Positions 16,776 to 25,124 of a stretch of DNA of 63,954 nucleotides are shown here, one piece after another. The translations under genes were made by a program, and so were the position numbers. Below the pieces are notes generated by a model. It had not been told where the DNA came from and searched no databases. It worked only from the letters and a program-made list of their open reading frames with translations. The stretch is taken from positions 1 through 63,954 of the forward strand of contig PHDA01000015.1 in NCBI GenBank assembly GCA_002842465.1, written 5' to 3'. This stretch comes from Bacteroidetes bacterium HGW-Bacteroidetes-7 (lineage in GTDB: Bacteria > Bacteroidota > Bacteroidia > Bacteroidales > UBA932). Every line of letters begins with the position of its first letter. Within the stretch, counting starts at the first letter, position 1.

Positions 16776-16946
16776 GTAAAAAGTTCATCATAAAGCAACA
16801 TCTGTTTTTTAGCTTATTTTCTGAAGCGTTTTTCGGAAAAAGGCTGAGGACCGTTCAACGACCAAAGGGAGGCGTTCCGCAAGCCCCGAAAAAGGCAAAG
16901 AAAAAAGCGTTAAGAAAAACTGCGTTGCGATTGATGAACTTTTGCA
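16776..16946. repeat. Dispersed palindromic repeat, type B, about 171 bp
   Basis: A long imperfect palindrome. The outer arms read GTAAAAAGTTCATCA (16776-16790) and TGATGAACTTTTGCA (16932-16946); further in, the left GCAACATCTGTTTTTTAGCTTA faces the right AAGCGTTAAGAAAAACTGCG; the inner arms are TTTTTCGG and CCGAAAAA. In the centre (16848-16880), in reverse orientation, is the same core found at 15-48, 441-474 and 63921-63954, with several substitutions. The outer arm is shared with 63871-63893 (GCAACGCAGTTTTTCTTAACGC) but not with the type A copies. It fills most of the 338-bp gap between fabF and the DUF4270 gene; nothing else but terminators is seen there. Confidence 0.8.
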
Positions 16947-16955
16947 TAACAACCA

Positions 16956-16982
16956 AAAGAGCAACTCATTGAGCTGCTCTTT
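16956..16982 (-). terminator. Hairpin terminator, mainly for the DUF4270 gene
   Basis: AAAGAGCA (16956-16963) and TGCTCTTT (16975-16982) form an 8-bp stem continued by CTCA/TGAG inside. On the minus strand it follows the stop of the DUF4270 gene by about 45 nt; the T-run is short on that side (CTTTTG). Confidence 0.6.
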
Positions 16983-17026
16983 ATATTTTTGCTGTATAGT
17001 CTAATCTGGTGTTAAATACGCCTTGA

Positions 17027-18382
17027 TTATGGCATTACTGCGTAGGTGAGAATAAGCTTTGGTTTTCTGGCAGCGGCAGGTCCGTTTAGGATTGCCTTGC
17101 CGTACAAGAGATTCTGAACATAGAAGGTTGTAACTCCCGAATAGAAATCACTTGTCTTCATAACAGGAGTTACCCATGTCTGAAGAGCACTACCTGTAAT
17201 TTTACCCTGAATAATTCTCTGTACATATGAGCTTACATCAAGTGAGTAGTAGAGAAGTGAACGGTTTATTGTGCCATTGGTCTCATATACACTCAAATCT
17301 TTCACAGGCTCATAAAGAACCAGGTGATCTTTATCTGATGTCTCTCTGGATGCAAGAAATAGTTGAGAAGGATAGTAGTTTAGTCTGGTAAAGTCAGCAG
17401 GGTTTTCATACGGAAGCCTAATCTCTGCTTTGGCAACAACAACTTTTGAGTAATCAACATTATTTTGCTGTGCCCAATTCATAATCTGGGTTTTTACCTT
17501 CGAAAAATCAATATAAGGTTTAATTCCCGCAAACCCCTCCATATATATGGTCTCTACTGCGTCTGATGTCTCCAGAGAGGCCGATGAATGTTTGAACGAG
17601 TTAACTGAAGGTTGCGATTCCCTTACATAATACATAATAGTGCTGTCTTTGTCAATGCCTTTTTGAGTATCAACATGACGGTATTGCATGAGAAAATATA
17701 TGCTTGTGGGCGTAATCATATTAAAGCGGCCACCTTCTAGTGCTCCCGGAAGAGGGTCTGTCATAAGATAGAGACCTTTATACTTTTTTAGGAACAGCTC
17801 TAAGGAGTCGCTCTCCTGCATTGTTGCTGAAAGCAGTTCGCGCGCATAGTCAAGAGAGAGGCTCATGTTTAGGCTGTCGCCTCCGAAATAGACATTTCCT
17901 CCAATATTAAGAGGAATAGGGTCATAATCGCCAGCCTTTATTGAGTTGTTGTAAGCTATGGTTGAGTCAAGATCGACGTTCAGTTTATATACATAAAAAT
18001 TCTGAGGCACATTTGCGTCATTTGCATAAAAATATGCTTTATCGTTTACGGCCATATACATTTTAAGAGATTTGGGAACCGGATTTTGTCCGAATGTGAG
18101 GGAGTCCCTTAAAGGAACAAATTGAAAAGCTGAAGATGCCTCAACTAAACCAAAATCACTGTCTTTATAATTACCCACTATAAGAGAAGATGGATACAAC
18201 GTTTGTAAACTGTCTGAAAGCCTCATCTCTACAGGCAAATTAAACTCGGCTACAGATACTTTAACAATGTGGTCTCCAGGCAATAAGCCGGAGCCTATTG
18301 TTTTATCTGTATCTATACAAGATGAGAGAATTGCTGAGGTCAGGATCGCTGCTGCAGAACGAAAGATGTTCCTAATTGTCAT
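17027..18382 (-). CDS. DUF4270 family lipoprotein
   Basis: A 451-residue protein with a lipoprotein signal (lipobox LSSC, Cys22) and the DUF4270 opening pattern TDKTIGSGLLPGD, found only in Bacteroidota. No catalytic motif is seen; beta-rich content and the DSDFGLVEASSAFQF segment suit a surface adhesion-like or structural role, but the family has no firm function. The start ATG overlaps the stop of the upstream glycogen-synthase-like gene as ATGA, so the two are translationally coupled. This pairing is common in the phylum. Confidence 0.9.
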   Translation of the reverse strand: MTIRNIFRSAAAILTSAILSSCIDTDKTIGSGLLPGDHIVKVSVAEFNLPVEMRLSDSLQTLYPSSLIVGNYKDSDFGLVEASSAFQFVPLRDSLTFGQNPVPKSLKMYMAVNDKAYFYANDANVPQNFYVYKLNVDLDSTIAYNNSIKAGDYDPIPLNIGGNVYFGGDSLNMSLSLDYARELLSATMQESDSLELFLKKYKGLYLMTDPLPGALEGGRFNMITPTSIYFLMQYRHVDTQKGIDKDSTIMYYVRESQPSVNSFKHSSASLETSDAVETIYMEGFAGIKPYIDFSKVKTQIMNWAQQNNVDYSKVVVAKAEIRLPYENPADFTRLNYYPSQLFLASRETSDKDHLVLYEPVKDLSVYETNGTINRSLLYYSLDVSSYVQRIIQGKITGSALQTWVTPVMKTSDFYSGVTTFYVQNLLYGKAILNGPAAARKPKLILTYAVMP

Positions 18383-19206
18383 TTTTTTGCCAGAATTTTA
18401 TCGTAAAACTGAATGTATTCCTCTACATAAGTGGAATCGGGTGCCGATGTGTCAATGAACCCGAGAGTGGGTAGAGAGCTTTTCTCTATAACCACGTTAA
18501 GATCCGGTTCAAGTTCGTTTTCGCCGTAAATAATTCCATCGGAATACTGTACTGCTAGCTTTGCAAGATTTATGCCATTGGCAGGATTCATCACCTCAAT
18601 ATCTCTGGCTCTAATGCCTGAAACAGATATTTTGGACTTGATATCATCACCGAATACCTGGTCAAGACCTTCATTGTAAAGAGATAGCACTACTTTGCTA
18701 TCTGCGAAAATAGGGTCTTCCTGGTATATTTTTTTCAGATATAATGGTAGAAAATGGGCTATCCAGCCCTGACAGTGAATAATATCAGGTTTCCACCTTA
18801 GCTTTTTCACAGTCTCCAATACACCTCTTGCAAAAAACGATGCTCTCTCTACGTTATCATTAAAGTAGGACTCGTTTTCGTCTTTGGTGATGTATTTTCT
18901 GTAGAAATAATCTTCGTTATCTATAAAATAAACCTGCATCCTTGCAGATGATATCGATGAGACTTTAATAATAAGGGGCCTATCAATATCGTTTATGATA
19001 ATGTTCATGCCTGAAAGTCTTATCACTTCATGGAGTTGATTTCTCCTTTCGTTTATTAGACCATACTTTGGCATAAAAGAGCGAATTTCATATCCCCTTT
19101 CCTGTACACCCTGAGGTAAAAAACGACCTGTTCTCGAAATTGTGGTTTCGGGTAGAAAAGGAAATATCTCGGAGCTTACATAAAGGACTCTTGTGGGATC
19201 ACTCAT
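18379..19206 (-). CDS. Glycogen/starch synthase, GT5 catalytic-domain-only protein
   Basis: Matches the N-terminal (GT5) domain of ADP-glucose glycogen synthase: RVLYVSSEIFPFLPETTISR, then HCQGWIAHFLPLYLK. At 275 residues it lacks the C-terminal GT1-like half of full GlgA (about 480), so it cannot by itself form the two-domain active site. Single-domain proteins of this type are common in Bacteroidota. The ATG at 19206 is preferred over the GTG at 19239 because AGGA precedes it and homologues begin just before the VLYVSSE strand. It is divergent from ftsX and overlaps DUF4270 by 4 nt. Whether it makes glycogen is uncertain. Confidence 0.82.
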   Translation of the reverse strand: MSDPTRVLYVSSEIFPFLPETTISRTGRFLPQGVQERGYEIRSFMPKYGLINERRNQLHEVIRLSGMNIIINDIDRPLIIKVSSISSARMQVYFIDNEDYFYRKYITKDENESYFNDNVERASFFARGVLETVKKLRWKPDIIHCQGWIAHFLPLYLKKIYQEDPIFADSKVVLSLYNEGLDQVFGDDIKSKISVSGIRARDIEVMNPANGINLAKLAVQYSDGIIYGENELEPDLNVVIEKSSLPTLGFIDTSAPDSTYVEEYIQFYDKILAKK

Positions 19207-19275
19207 TTTTCCTGAAAGAATTAATGGCAAATTGTTCACAAAGATAATAAAATTAATTTAATTGGACATTTTATG

Positions 19276-19283
19276 TATCTTTG
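19276..19283 (+). promoter_or_regulatory. ftsX promoter -7 box
   Basis: TATCTTTG, a full match to TAnnTTTG, 14 nt upstream of the ftsX ATG. No clear -33 TTTG is seen at the right distance. The leader would be under 10 nt. Confidence 0.55.
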
Positions 19284-19297
19284 GAATCATTTAAGCA

Positions 19298-20176
19298 ATG
19301 AAGAAGAGAGAGAGAAATATCATATACAGAAGGCTGATTCAGTCATATTTATCATCGGTCATAAGTATCAGTATGGTACTTATTCTTGTAGGACTTTCAG
19401 GATTAATGGCGGTTAATGCCCGCTCTGTTTCTGACTTTTTCAGGGAGAATATTAAATTATCTTTGCTATTCAACGAAAACACTACAGAAAGCTATGCAAT
19501 GGAGGTGATGTCTCTTCTTGAAAAAGAGGAGTATCTTAAGGAGGCAAGGTTTATCTCAAAGGAGCAAGGAACTGCCGAGATGTCAGAGATCCTTGGTGCT
19601 GATTTTCTTTCAATATTCGAAACAAACCCCATACCTGTCTCTATTGATTTATTTTTAAAGGCCCGTTATCTTGAGCCGGACTCTTTAAGGAGTGTTGAAG
19701 CAAAACTAGCTCAAATCGAGGGAGTCGAAGAGGTTGTCTACCAGGAGTCACTTGTTAAAACTATTAACGAAAATATGGAGAAGGCCGGCTATGTGGTCGG
19801 AGTATTTATATTACTTCTTCTTTTTATCTCTTTTGTGCTTATTAACAATACTGTAAGGCTTAATCTTTATGCCAAAAGATTTATAATTCATACGATGAAA
19901 CTTGTCGGAGCAAGAAGATCCTTTATAAGAAGACCTTTACTTGTAAAGGCTTTTATTCAGGGGCTTATCTCGGGACTTCTCTCAGTTTCAATTCTCTCGG
20001 CTGGGGTTTACCTAGTTTATAAAGATTTGCCCGAGCTGTTTAATATACTGGATTTTAATATGGTAGCGGCAGTTTTTGTGGGGGTAGTATTGCTTGGAAT
20101 ACTACTTTGCCTTTTCAGTACGTTTATAATTGTGAGCAGGCTCGTCTCTATGTCGGGCGATGATATTTATTACTAA
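19298..20176 (+). CDS. ftsX: Cell division protein FtsX
   Basis: Permease-like partner of FtsE that activates peptidoglycan hydrolases at the septum. Four membrane segments are visible: one near residues 20-40 (SVISISMVLILVGLSGLMAV), then an extracytoplasmic domain, and three in the C-terminal half starting at VVGVFILLLLFISFVLI. The 292 residues match the family. FtsE is not in this window. It heads a plus-strand group with DUF3098, uppP and an LpxH-like gene, an envelope-assembly context. Confidence 0.93.
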   Translation: MKKRERNIIYRRLIQSYLSSVISISMVLILVGLSGLMAVNARSVSDFFRENIKLSLLFNENTTESYAMEVMSLLEKEEYLKEARFISKEQGTAEMSEILGADFLSIFETNPIPVSIDLFLKARYLEPDSLRSVEAKLAQIEGVEEVVYQESLVKTINENMEKAGYVVGVFILLLLFISFVLINNTVRLNLYAKRFIIHTMKLVGARRSFIRRPLLVKAFIQGLISGLLSVSILSAGVYLVYKDLPELFNILDFNMVAAVFVGVVLLGILLCLFSTFIIVSRLVSMSGDDIYY

Positions 20177-20193
20177 ACTTAATTTTTAACAAT

Positions 20194-20427
20194 ATGGATT
20201 CAGGAAAATTTGCAATCCCTTATAGAAACCTGATTTATGTGCTTGCAGGACTTGCACTAATGATTATCGGATATGCGCTGATGACTGGCGGTGGCACAGA
20301 CGATCCTAATGTTTTCACCGGAGAAGAGATGTTCAGCTTCAGACGCATTGTGCTTGCACCTCTCTTTATTTTGGCTGGATTTGTTGTAGAGATATTTGCA
20401 ATTATGCACAAACCTAAAGTTAAATGA
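20194..20427 (+). CDS. DUF3098 small membrane protein
   Basis: A 77-residue protein with two hydrophobic segments (LIYVLAGLALMIIGYALM and RIVLAPLFILAGFVVEIFAI) separated by the polar loop TGGGTDDPNVF, the DUF3098 pattern. Function unknown; in Bacteroidota it regularly sits between ftsX and uppP, as here. Its stop overlaps the uppP start (ATGA), which implies coupled translation. Confidence 0.9.
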   Translation: MDSGKFAIPYRNLIYVLAGLALMIIGYALMTGGGTDDPNVFTGEEMFSFRRIVLAPLFILAGFVVEIFAIMHKPKVK

Positions 20428-21215
20428 CTTTTTTAGAGGCAATTATTCTGGGACTGGTACAGGGTCTGACCGAATTTCTGCCTGTAAGCAGCAGTGGTCA
20501 TCTTGCCATCGGTAAAGAGCTTTTGGGTATTGAAACCAGCAACCTCTCATTCGAGATTGCAGTTCATGCAGCCACAGTATTAAGTACTATAGTTGCCTTT
20601 CGGAAAGATATTCTATCGCTTCTTACATCTTCTCTTAAGCTTAAATATAACAAAGAGACTTCATACGTTTTAAAGATTGCGTTAAGTATGGTGCCGGTAC
20701 TTATTGTCGGCCTTTTTTTTAAAGAGAGGGTAGAGGCAATATTCGGTTCCGGTCTTTTGATTGTTGGGATATGTCTGCTTTTAACATCATCTCTTCTTGC
20801 TCTATCTCAGTTTGTAAAGGCCAGAGAGAACGAAATAAAGTATTCTAATGCCTTTTTAATTGGAATAGCCCAGGCATTTGCTGTACTACCGGGACTCTCC
20901 AGATCGGGAGCAACCATTTCTACCGGACTTCTCCTAGGAGTTAAACGAGAAGAGATTGCAAAATTCTCTTTCCTTATGGTTTTGGTGCCTATACTCGGTG
21001 AGAGCTTTCTTGAACTTATTTCCGGAGGATTTTCCTTAGGTGAATCTGGCATTAACCCATATTCTCTATTTGCCGGTTTTACAGCCGCTTTTATTTCCGG
21101 CCTTTTTGCATGTAAGGTCATGATTACGTTGGTCAAAAGAGCCCGCCTAACCGGATTTGCAATCTATTGCGCTGTTATTGGACTCTTGAGCATAGCTTAC
21201 TCAGTTTTTTACTAG
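20424..21215 (+). CDS. uppP: Undecaprenyl-diphosphatase UppP (BacA)
   Basis: Integral membrane phosphatase that recycles undecaprenyl pyrophosphate, the lipid carrier for peptidoglycan and O-antigen. Diagnostic motifs: GLVQGLTEFLPVSSSGHL near the N-terminus and LPGLSRSGATISTGLL around residue 155, containing the active-site Glu, Ser, His and Arg set. 263 residues with about eight membrane segments. It overlaps DUF3098 by 4 nt and is followed by the LpxH-like gene after 6 nt. Confidence 0.97.
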   Translation: MTFLEAIILGLVQGLTEFLPVSSSGHLAIGKELLGIETSNLSFEIAVHAATVLSTIVAFRKDILSLLTSSLKLKYNKETSYVLKIALSMVPVLIVGLFFKERVEAIFGSGLLIVGICLLLTSSLLALSQFVKARENEIKYSNAFLIGIAQAFAVLPGLSRSGATISTGLLLGVKREEIAKFSFLMVLVPILGESFLELISGGFSLGESGINPYSLFAGFTAAFISGLFACKVMITLVKRARLTGFAIYCAVIGLLSIAYSVFY

Positions 21216-21221
21216 GCCACT

Positions 21222-22022
21222 ATGTCAAAAAATCTTCATATTTTTTTATCGGATGTCCACCTGGGCCTCAAAGCCTTTGATCCTGTAAAAAGAGAGGCGA
21301 AATTTGCTGATTTTCTAAATAATCTTCCGCTGGAGACTGAATCAATTTATTTGTTGGGAGATATATTTGACTTCTGGTACGAATATAAATATGTTATCCC
21401 AAAGGGATTTACAAGAAGTTTAGGCGCTTTGGCTAACCTTTCGGACAGAGGCGTTAAGGTTTACTTTTTTAAAGGCAATCATGATTTATGGACCTACGGC
21501 TATCTTGAGAAAGAGGTGGGGTTTAAGATTTTGCAGGATCCTACCGTTGTTGACATTGCAGGTGTAAAATTTTGTCTTGCCCATGGCGATGAGCTTGCCG
21601 ATGACAGAGGACAAAAAGTTCTTAAGGGTATTTTCAGAAACAAATTTCTTCAGGCCTGTTTCAGCTCACTTCATCCGCGATGGGCATTTGCTGTTGCGTT
21701 AAGGTGGTCAAAACACAACCGGCTTTCAAAGGGAGAACAGTTCAAATTTAGGGGAGAAAAAGACCCCTTGTATAAATTTGCTGCAGAATTTGAACAAAAG
21801 AGTAAAACAGATTACTTTATTTTTGGACACATTCACACACCGGGCAACACCAAAACGCCTGCAGGTGCTGGTTTCTACATATTGGGTGAGTGGATACACG
21901 GTTGCGAATACTTGATTTTTAACTCGCAAACAAAGCAGCTGTCTTGGGCCAGTGCTAAAAAAGAGAGTAATATAGGTAGTCAAACGAACCTCTGTGATAC
22001 ATCTGAACAAGCTCTTCGGTAA
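21222..22022 (+). CDS. UDP-2,3-diacylglucosamine diphosphatase (LpxH-like metallophosphoesterase)
   Basis: Calcineurin-like phosphoesterase that would hydrolyse UDP-diacylglucosamine in lipid A synthesis. Metal motifs in order: SDVHLG, GDIFDFWYEY, GNHDLW, LAHGDELAD and FGHIHTPG. E. coli LpxH has GNRD where this protein has GNHD, so the assignment to LpxH activity is by family and context (next to uppP) rather than proven. The conserved domain ends near QLSWASAKK; about 20 further residues are encoded inside the opposite-strand DUF4294 gene, a 68-bp tail-to-tail overlap, probably because an ancestral stop codon was lost. Confidence 0.87.
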   Translation: MSKNLHIFLSDVHLGLKAFDPVKREAKFADFLNNLPLETESIYLLGDIFDFWYEYKYVIPKGFTRSLGALANLSDRGVKVYFFKGNHDLWTYGYLEKEVGFKILQDPTVVDIAGVKFCLAHGDELADDRGQKVLKGIFRNKFLQACFSSLHPRWAFAVALRWSKHNRLSKGEQFKFRGEKDPLYKFAAEFEQKSKTDYFIFGHIHTPGNTKTPAGAGFYILGEWIHGCEYLIFNSQTKQLSWASAKKESNIGSQTNLCDTSEQALR

Positions 22023-22575
22023 GCTTATCGTCTCCGAATCTGTCATATGGTTTTCTCAGATCAGATCCGAAAAGCTTTGCGATTCCCTGCCAGAATCCTG
22101 CTGCTGCTCCACCCTTATAACCTCTTATTAGTGAATATGAGCTTTGACCAATTTCACGGTCAATTAGCTTTAGGAGTAATCTCCCCTGAGAAATAGTCAT
22201 TTTTCTGAGAGGCTTTTCAAACTCGTTAAAGAGCTGTGATTCAAAACTCTTGATATATCTCTCCCTATCCCTCGCAGAAAACTTTTTGCTGTTCATAACG
22301 CTGTCTGCCTCCTGTATCTTCTGTTTAGCGATAAGCGCATAGGGGTATGTCTTTCTGAAATTGTAAACCAGTCTGTAAAACTCTCTCCACTCCTTACCCT
22401 TCATTTTATTCTTGTCCCATGCAAAATGGTAAACGGCACCCAGATTAATCTGAAATACCGTGTCTTTCCCCTCAATTTTGTAGTTCACTTTGTAGTTCTC
22501 ATTCTGAGCGTACAGAAATGACTGAAAAACAGGAGTAACAAAAAACAATATAAAAAACAGGAACAATCTCTTCAT
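21955..22575 (-). CDS. DUF4294 domain protein, secreted
   Basis: A 206-residue Bacteroidota protein with a signal peptide (KRLFLFFILFFVTPVFQSFLYAQ). The start is the ATG at 22575; the 12 codons before it lie across a promoter. The body is charged and helical, with the family-like YNFRKTYPYALIAKQKIQEA and TISQGRLLLKLIDREIG segments and the conserved ending FDYLYYSLF. Function unknown. Its 3' end overlaps the LpxH-like gene by 68 bp. Confidence 0.88.
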   Translation of the reverse strand: MKRLFLFFILFFVTPVFQSFLYAQNENYKVNYKIEGKDTVFQINLGAVYHFAWDKNKMKGKEWREFYRLVYNFRKTYPYALIAKQKIQEADSVMNSKKFSARDRERYIKSFESQLFNEFEKPLRKMTISQGRLLLKLIDREIGQSSYSLIRGYKGGAAAGFWQGIAKLFGSDLRKPYDRFGDDKLTEELVQMYHRGSFDYLYYSLF

Positions 22576-22580
22576 AAAAA

Positions 22581-22611
22581 CAAAATTACCTCTTTCAGCC
22601 ATCATGTTCAA
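22581..22611 (-). promoter_or_regulatory. Putative DUF4294 promoter, almost leaderless
   Basis: On the minus strand, TTG at 22611-22609, 20 bp, then TAATTTTG at plus 22588-22581 (full match to TAnnTTTG). Transcription would begin at or next to the ATG at 22575, so the mRNA may be leaderless. Confidence 0.5.
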
Positions 22612-22629
22612 GAATTAGACCAAAAACAC

Positions 22630-22637
22630 TATATTTG
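22630..22637 (+). promoter_or_regulatory. Symporter promoter -7 box
   Basis: TATATTTG, full match to TAnnTTTG, 16 nt upstream of the ATG at 22654. The -33 region has only a weak TGTT at 22605. Confidence 0.5.
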
Positions 22638-22653
22638 AAGAAAATCTTAAACT

Positions 22654-24009
22654 ATGCTCTCTTCTGTTTATGGTCCCTGGACACTATTTACCGATCTGGG
22701 GATTATTTTTGCGCTGTTACTTGCCGGAAAACTAATCCGTGTTAAAGTTAAATTTATTCAACAACTATTTATTCCCCCTTCGCTTATTGCCGGCTTTCTG
22801 GGTTTGGCGTTAGGTCCCAATGGATTTGGACTACTTCCCTTCTCCGGCCAACTGGGCACCTATGCAGGAATTCTTATAGCACTCGTCTTTGCAGCTCTTC
22901 CACTCTCCTCTCCAAAGTTTTCATTCAGGGAGGTTTCAGGCAGGGTAGGCCCAATATGGGCTTATGCACAACTGGGTATGTTAATACAGTGGGCAGTGAT
23001 GGGACTTTTTGGATTGTTCGTACTTAATGTAATTTGGCCGCAGCTGAATCCTGCTTTCGGGATAATGCTCCCAACCGGTTTTTACGGAGGTCACGGAACA
23101 GCGGCGGCAATAGGTAGCGCCTTTGAAGGTCTTGGATGGGATGAGGCAAAGAGTCTGGGAATGACCACTGCAACAACAGGTGTTGTGGTTGCAATTATTC
23201 TGGGGCTTATAATGGTTAAATGGGCAGCTGCCAGAGGAGAGACAAAATTTATAAAGGATTTTTCAGATCTTCCGGATGATCTCAGAACCGGACTTATACC
23301 TGAAGAGAAGAGGGAGAGTGCCGGACAAGTAACTACATCTTCAATTTCTATAGACTCTCTAGCTTTTCACCTTGCGTTTGTTTTTGTGGTTGCCCTGATT
23401 GGTTATCTCTTAAGCCAGGGTGTTAAATATTACTACCCGAAACTTGAGATTCCTGTTTTTTCTGCCTCTTTTATTGTCGGGTTGATTTTTAAAAAGATAT
23501 TCGATGCAACAAAAGTATCAGATTATATATGCCCGAACCAAACATCACGCCTGAGCAGTACCTTTACCGACCTTTTGGTTGCATGCGGAGTAGCCTCCAT
23601 ACAACTTAGTGTTGTGGTTAAATATGCAATCCCTCTAATTATTCTGATTTTGACGGGGATTGTTGTTGTTTGGCTGATTACCTTCTATCTGGGTAGAAAA
23701 CTATGCAAAACATACTGGTTCGAGAGGTCAATTTTTGCATGGGGATGGTGGACAGGGACCATGGCTATGGGTATTGCATTAATTAGAATTGTTGACCCCA
23801 AAATGGAGAGTAAAGCTATGGACGATTACGCTCTTGCCTATCTTCCTATTGCTCCGGTTGAGATTTTGCTCATAACATTCGTGCCAGTAATGTTTGCAAG
23901 TGGTATGGGTGCCTGGATTCTGCTGGCAGCATTAGTTGCTTCGGTATTTATAATAATTATTGCAAAGAGAATGGGCTGGTGGATATCTAAGGCAAAGACC
24001 AAAGGATGA
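22654..24009 (+). CDS. Sodium:glutamate symporter family protein (GltS-like)
   Basis: Polytopic inner-membrane transporter of 451 residues from the ESS (glutamate:Na+ symporter) family. Two homologous halves are suggested: the first begins DLGIIFALLLAGKLIRVKVK with IPPSLIAGFLGL and GFYGGHGTAAAIGSAF; the second has FSASFIVGLIFKK and WGWWTGTMAMGIALIR, Gly-rich reentrant-like motifs of the family. A charged cytoplasmic loop (about 205-225) separates them. It is followed after 28 nt by a membrane dipeptidase, so uptake of an amino acid released from peptides is a reasonable inference; the actual substrate may not be glutamate. Confidence 0.88.
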   Translation: MLSSVYGPWTLFTDLGIIFALLLAGKLIRVKVKFIQQLFIPPSLIAGFLGLALGPNGFGLLPFSGQLGTYAGILIALVFAALPLSSPKFSFREVSGRVGPIWAYAQLGMLIQWAVMGLFGLFVLNVIWPQLNPAFGIMLPTGFYGGHGTAAAIGSAFEGLGWDEAKSLGMTTATTGVVVAIILGLIMVKWAAARGETKFIKDFSDLPDDLRTGLIPEEKRESAGQVTTSSISIDSLAFHLAFVFVVALIGYLLSQGVKYYYPKLEIPVFSASFIVGLIFKKIFDATKVSDYICPNQTSRLSSTFTDLLVACGVASIQLSVVVKYAIPLIILILTGIVVVWLITFYLGRKLCKTYWFERSIFAWGWWTGTMAMGIALIRIVDPKMESKAMDDYALAYLPIAPVEILLITFVPVMFASGMGAWILLAALVASVFIIIIAKRMGWWISKAKTKG

Positions 24010-24037
24010 CAAAAATATTTTTTAAAACAAACTTATA

Positions 24038-25108
24038 ATGACCCTTCATAATATTATACAAAAAGTTTCAGCATGTTTTGTGCTTGTTGCACTTTCAACA
24101 TCCGCCCTCCACTCTCAGTCCCTGGAGCAAAAGGCTGCACAAATTCACAAGAATTTCTTTACAATTGATACTCACAACGATACTGCACTACACATTAATA
24201 ACCCTGAAGACGAATACAGGGTTACTAAGGGACAGGTAACATTTCCCATGATGAAGGAGGGGGGACTAGATGCAGCTCTTTTTGCAATTTACATTGGACA
24301 GAAAGAGAGAGATGATGAGTCTCTTTTGAAAGCTACACAGTATGTTGCAGATAATCTGACGAGGTTCCGAAAATATGTAGAAGAGTATAAAGGTGTATCC
24401 ATTGCATACAACTCAGGTGACCTAATCAGAAACAAAAAGGAGGGAATAACCTCTGTAGTCTTCGCAATTGAAAACGGATATGCTATAGGCAAGGATATCT
24501 CAAACCTGGAAAAATTCAGGGATATGGGTGTCCGGGCAATTACACTTTGTCACAATCTAAACAATGACATTTGTGATGCATCAATGGATAAGGTCACTGA
24601 ACACAACGGGCTATCCCCATTTGGTGAGCTTGTAGTTAAGGAGATGAATCGTCTTGGTATTATAATAGATGTATCACACGCATCAACCGAATCAGTTTTT
24701 GATATATTAAAGATAAGCTCAAAGCCGATAATGGCAAGCCATTCGGGAGTTTGGTCGATAAAAAACCATAACCGTAATCTTAAAGATGAAGAGATTAAGG
24801 CAATTGCTAAGGCCGGAGGGCTTATCCAGGTGGCAACGGGTAGATTTTTCTTATCTGAGCTTCCGAAAGAATCTGTGACTGTAGCCCATATAGCCGACCA
24901 TATAGATTATGTAAAAAATCTCGTAGGAATTCAACATGTAGGAATTGGAACCGACTTTGACGGCGGTGGCGGAGTAGTGGGCATGGAAAATGTCTCAAAA
25001 ATGAAAAACCTCACAATAGAACTTCTTAAAAGAGGTTATACCCCTAAGGAGCTTGAAATGTTCTGGGGAGGCAATTTTATTAAATTCTTGAAAGTACAGA
25101 ATTTGTAA
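24038..25108 (+). CDS. Membrane dipeptidase (M19), secreted
   Basis: Zinc dipeptidase of the renal-dipeptidase family, 356 residues with a signal peptide (cleavage after LHSQS-like segment). Metal-site motifs: FFTIDTHNDTALH (HxD), IENGYAIG (bridging Glu), IIDVSHAS and MASHSGV (two His), and the C-terminal GIGTDFDGGGG (Asp). It would split dipeptides, including D-amino-acid dipeptides, in the periplasm. It lies immediately upstream of the ribosomal cluster in the place where rpsC would be expected, but the cluster has its own promoter. Confidence 0.93.
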   Translation: MTLHNIIQKVSACFVLVALSTSALHSQSLEQKAAQIHKNFFTIDTHNDTALHINNPEDEYRVTKGQVTFPMMKEGGLDAALFAIYIGQKERDDESLLKATQYVADNLTRFRKYVEEYKGVSIAYNSGDLIRNKKEGITSVVFAIENGYAIGKDISNLEKFRDMGVRAITLCHNLNNDICDASMDKVTEHNGLSPFGELVVKEMNRLGIIIDVSHASTESVFDILKISSKPIMASHSGVWSIKNHNRNLKDEEIKAIAKAGGLIQVATGRFFLSELPKESVTVAHIADHIDYVKNLVGIQHVGIGTDFDGGGGVVGMENVSKMKNLTIELLKRGYTPKELEMFWGGNFIKFLKVQNL

Positions 25109-25124
25109 AATATTTTCAACATAC

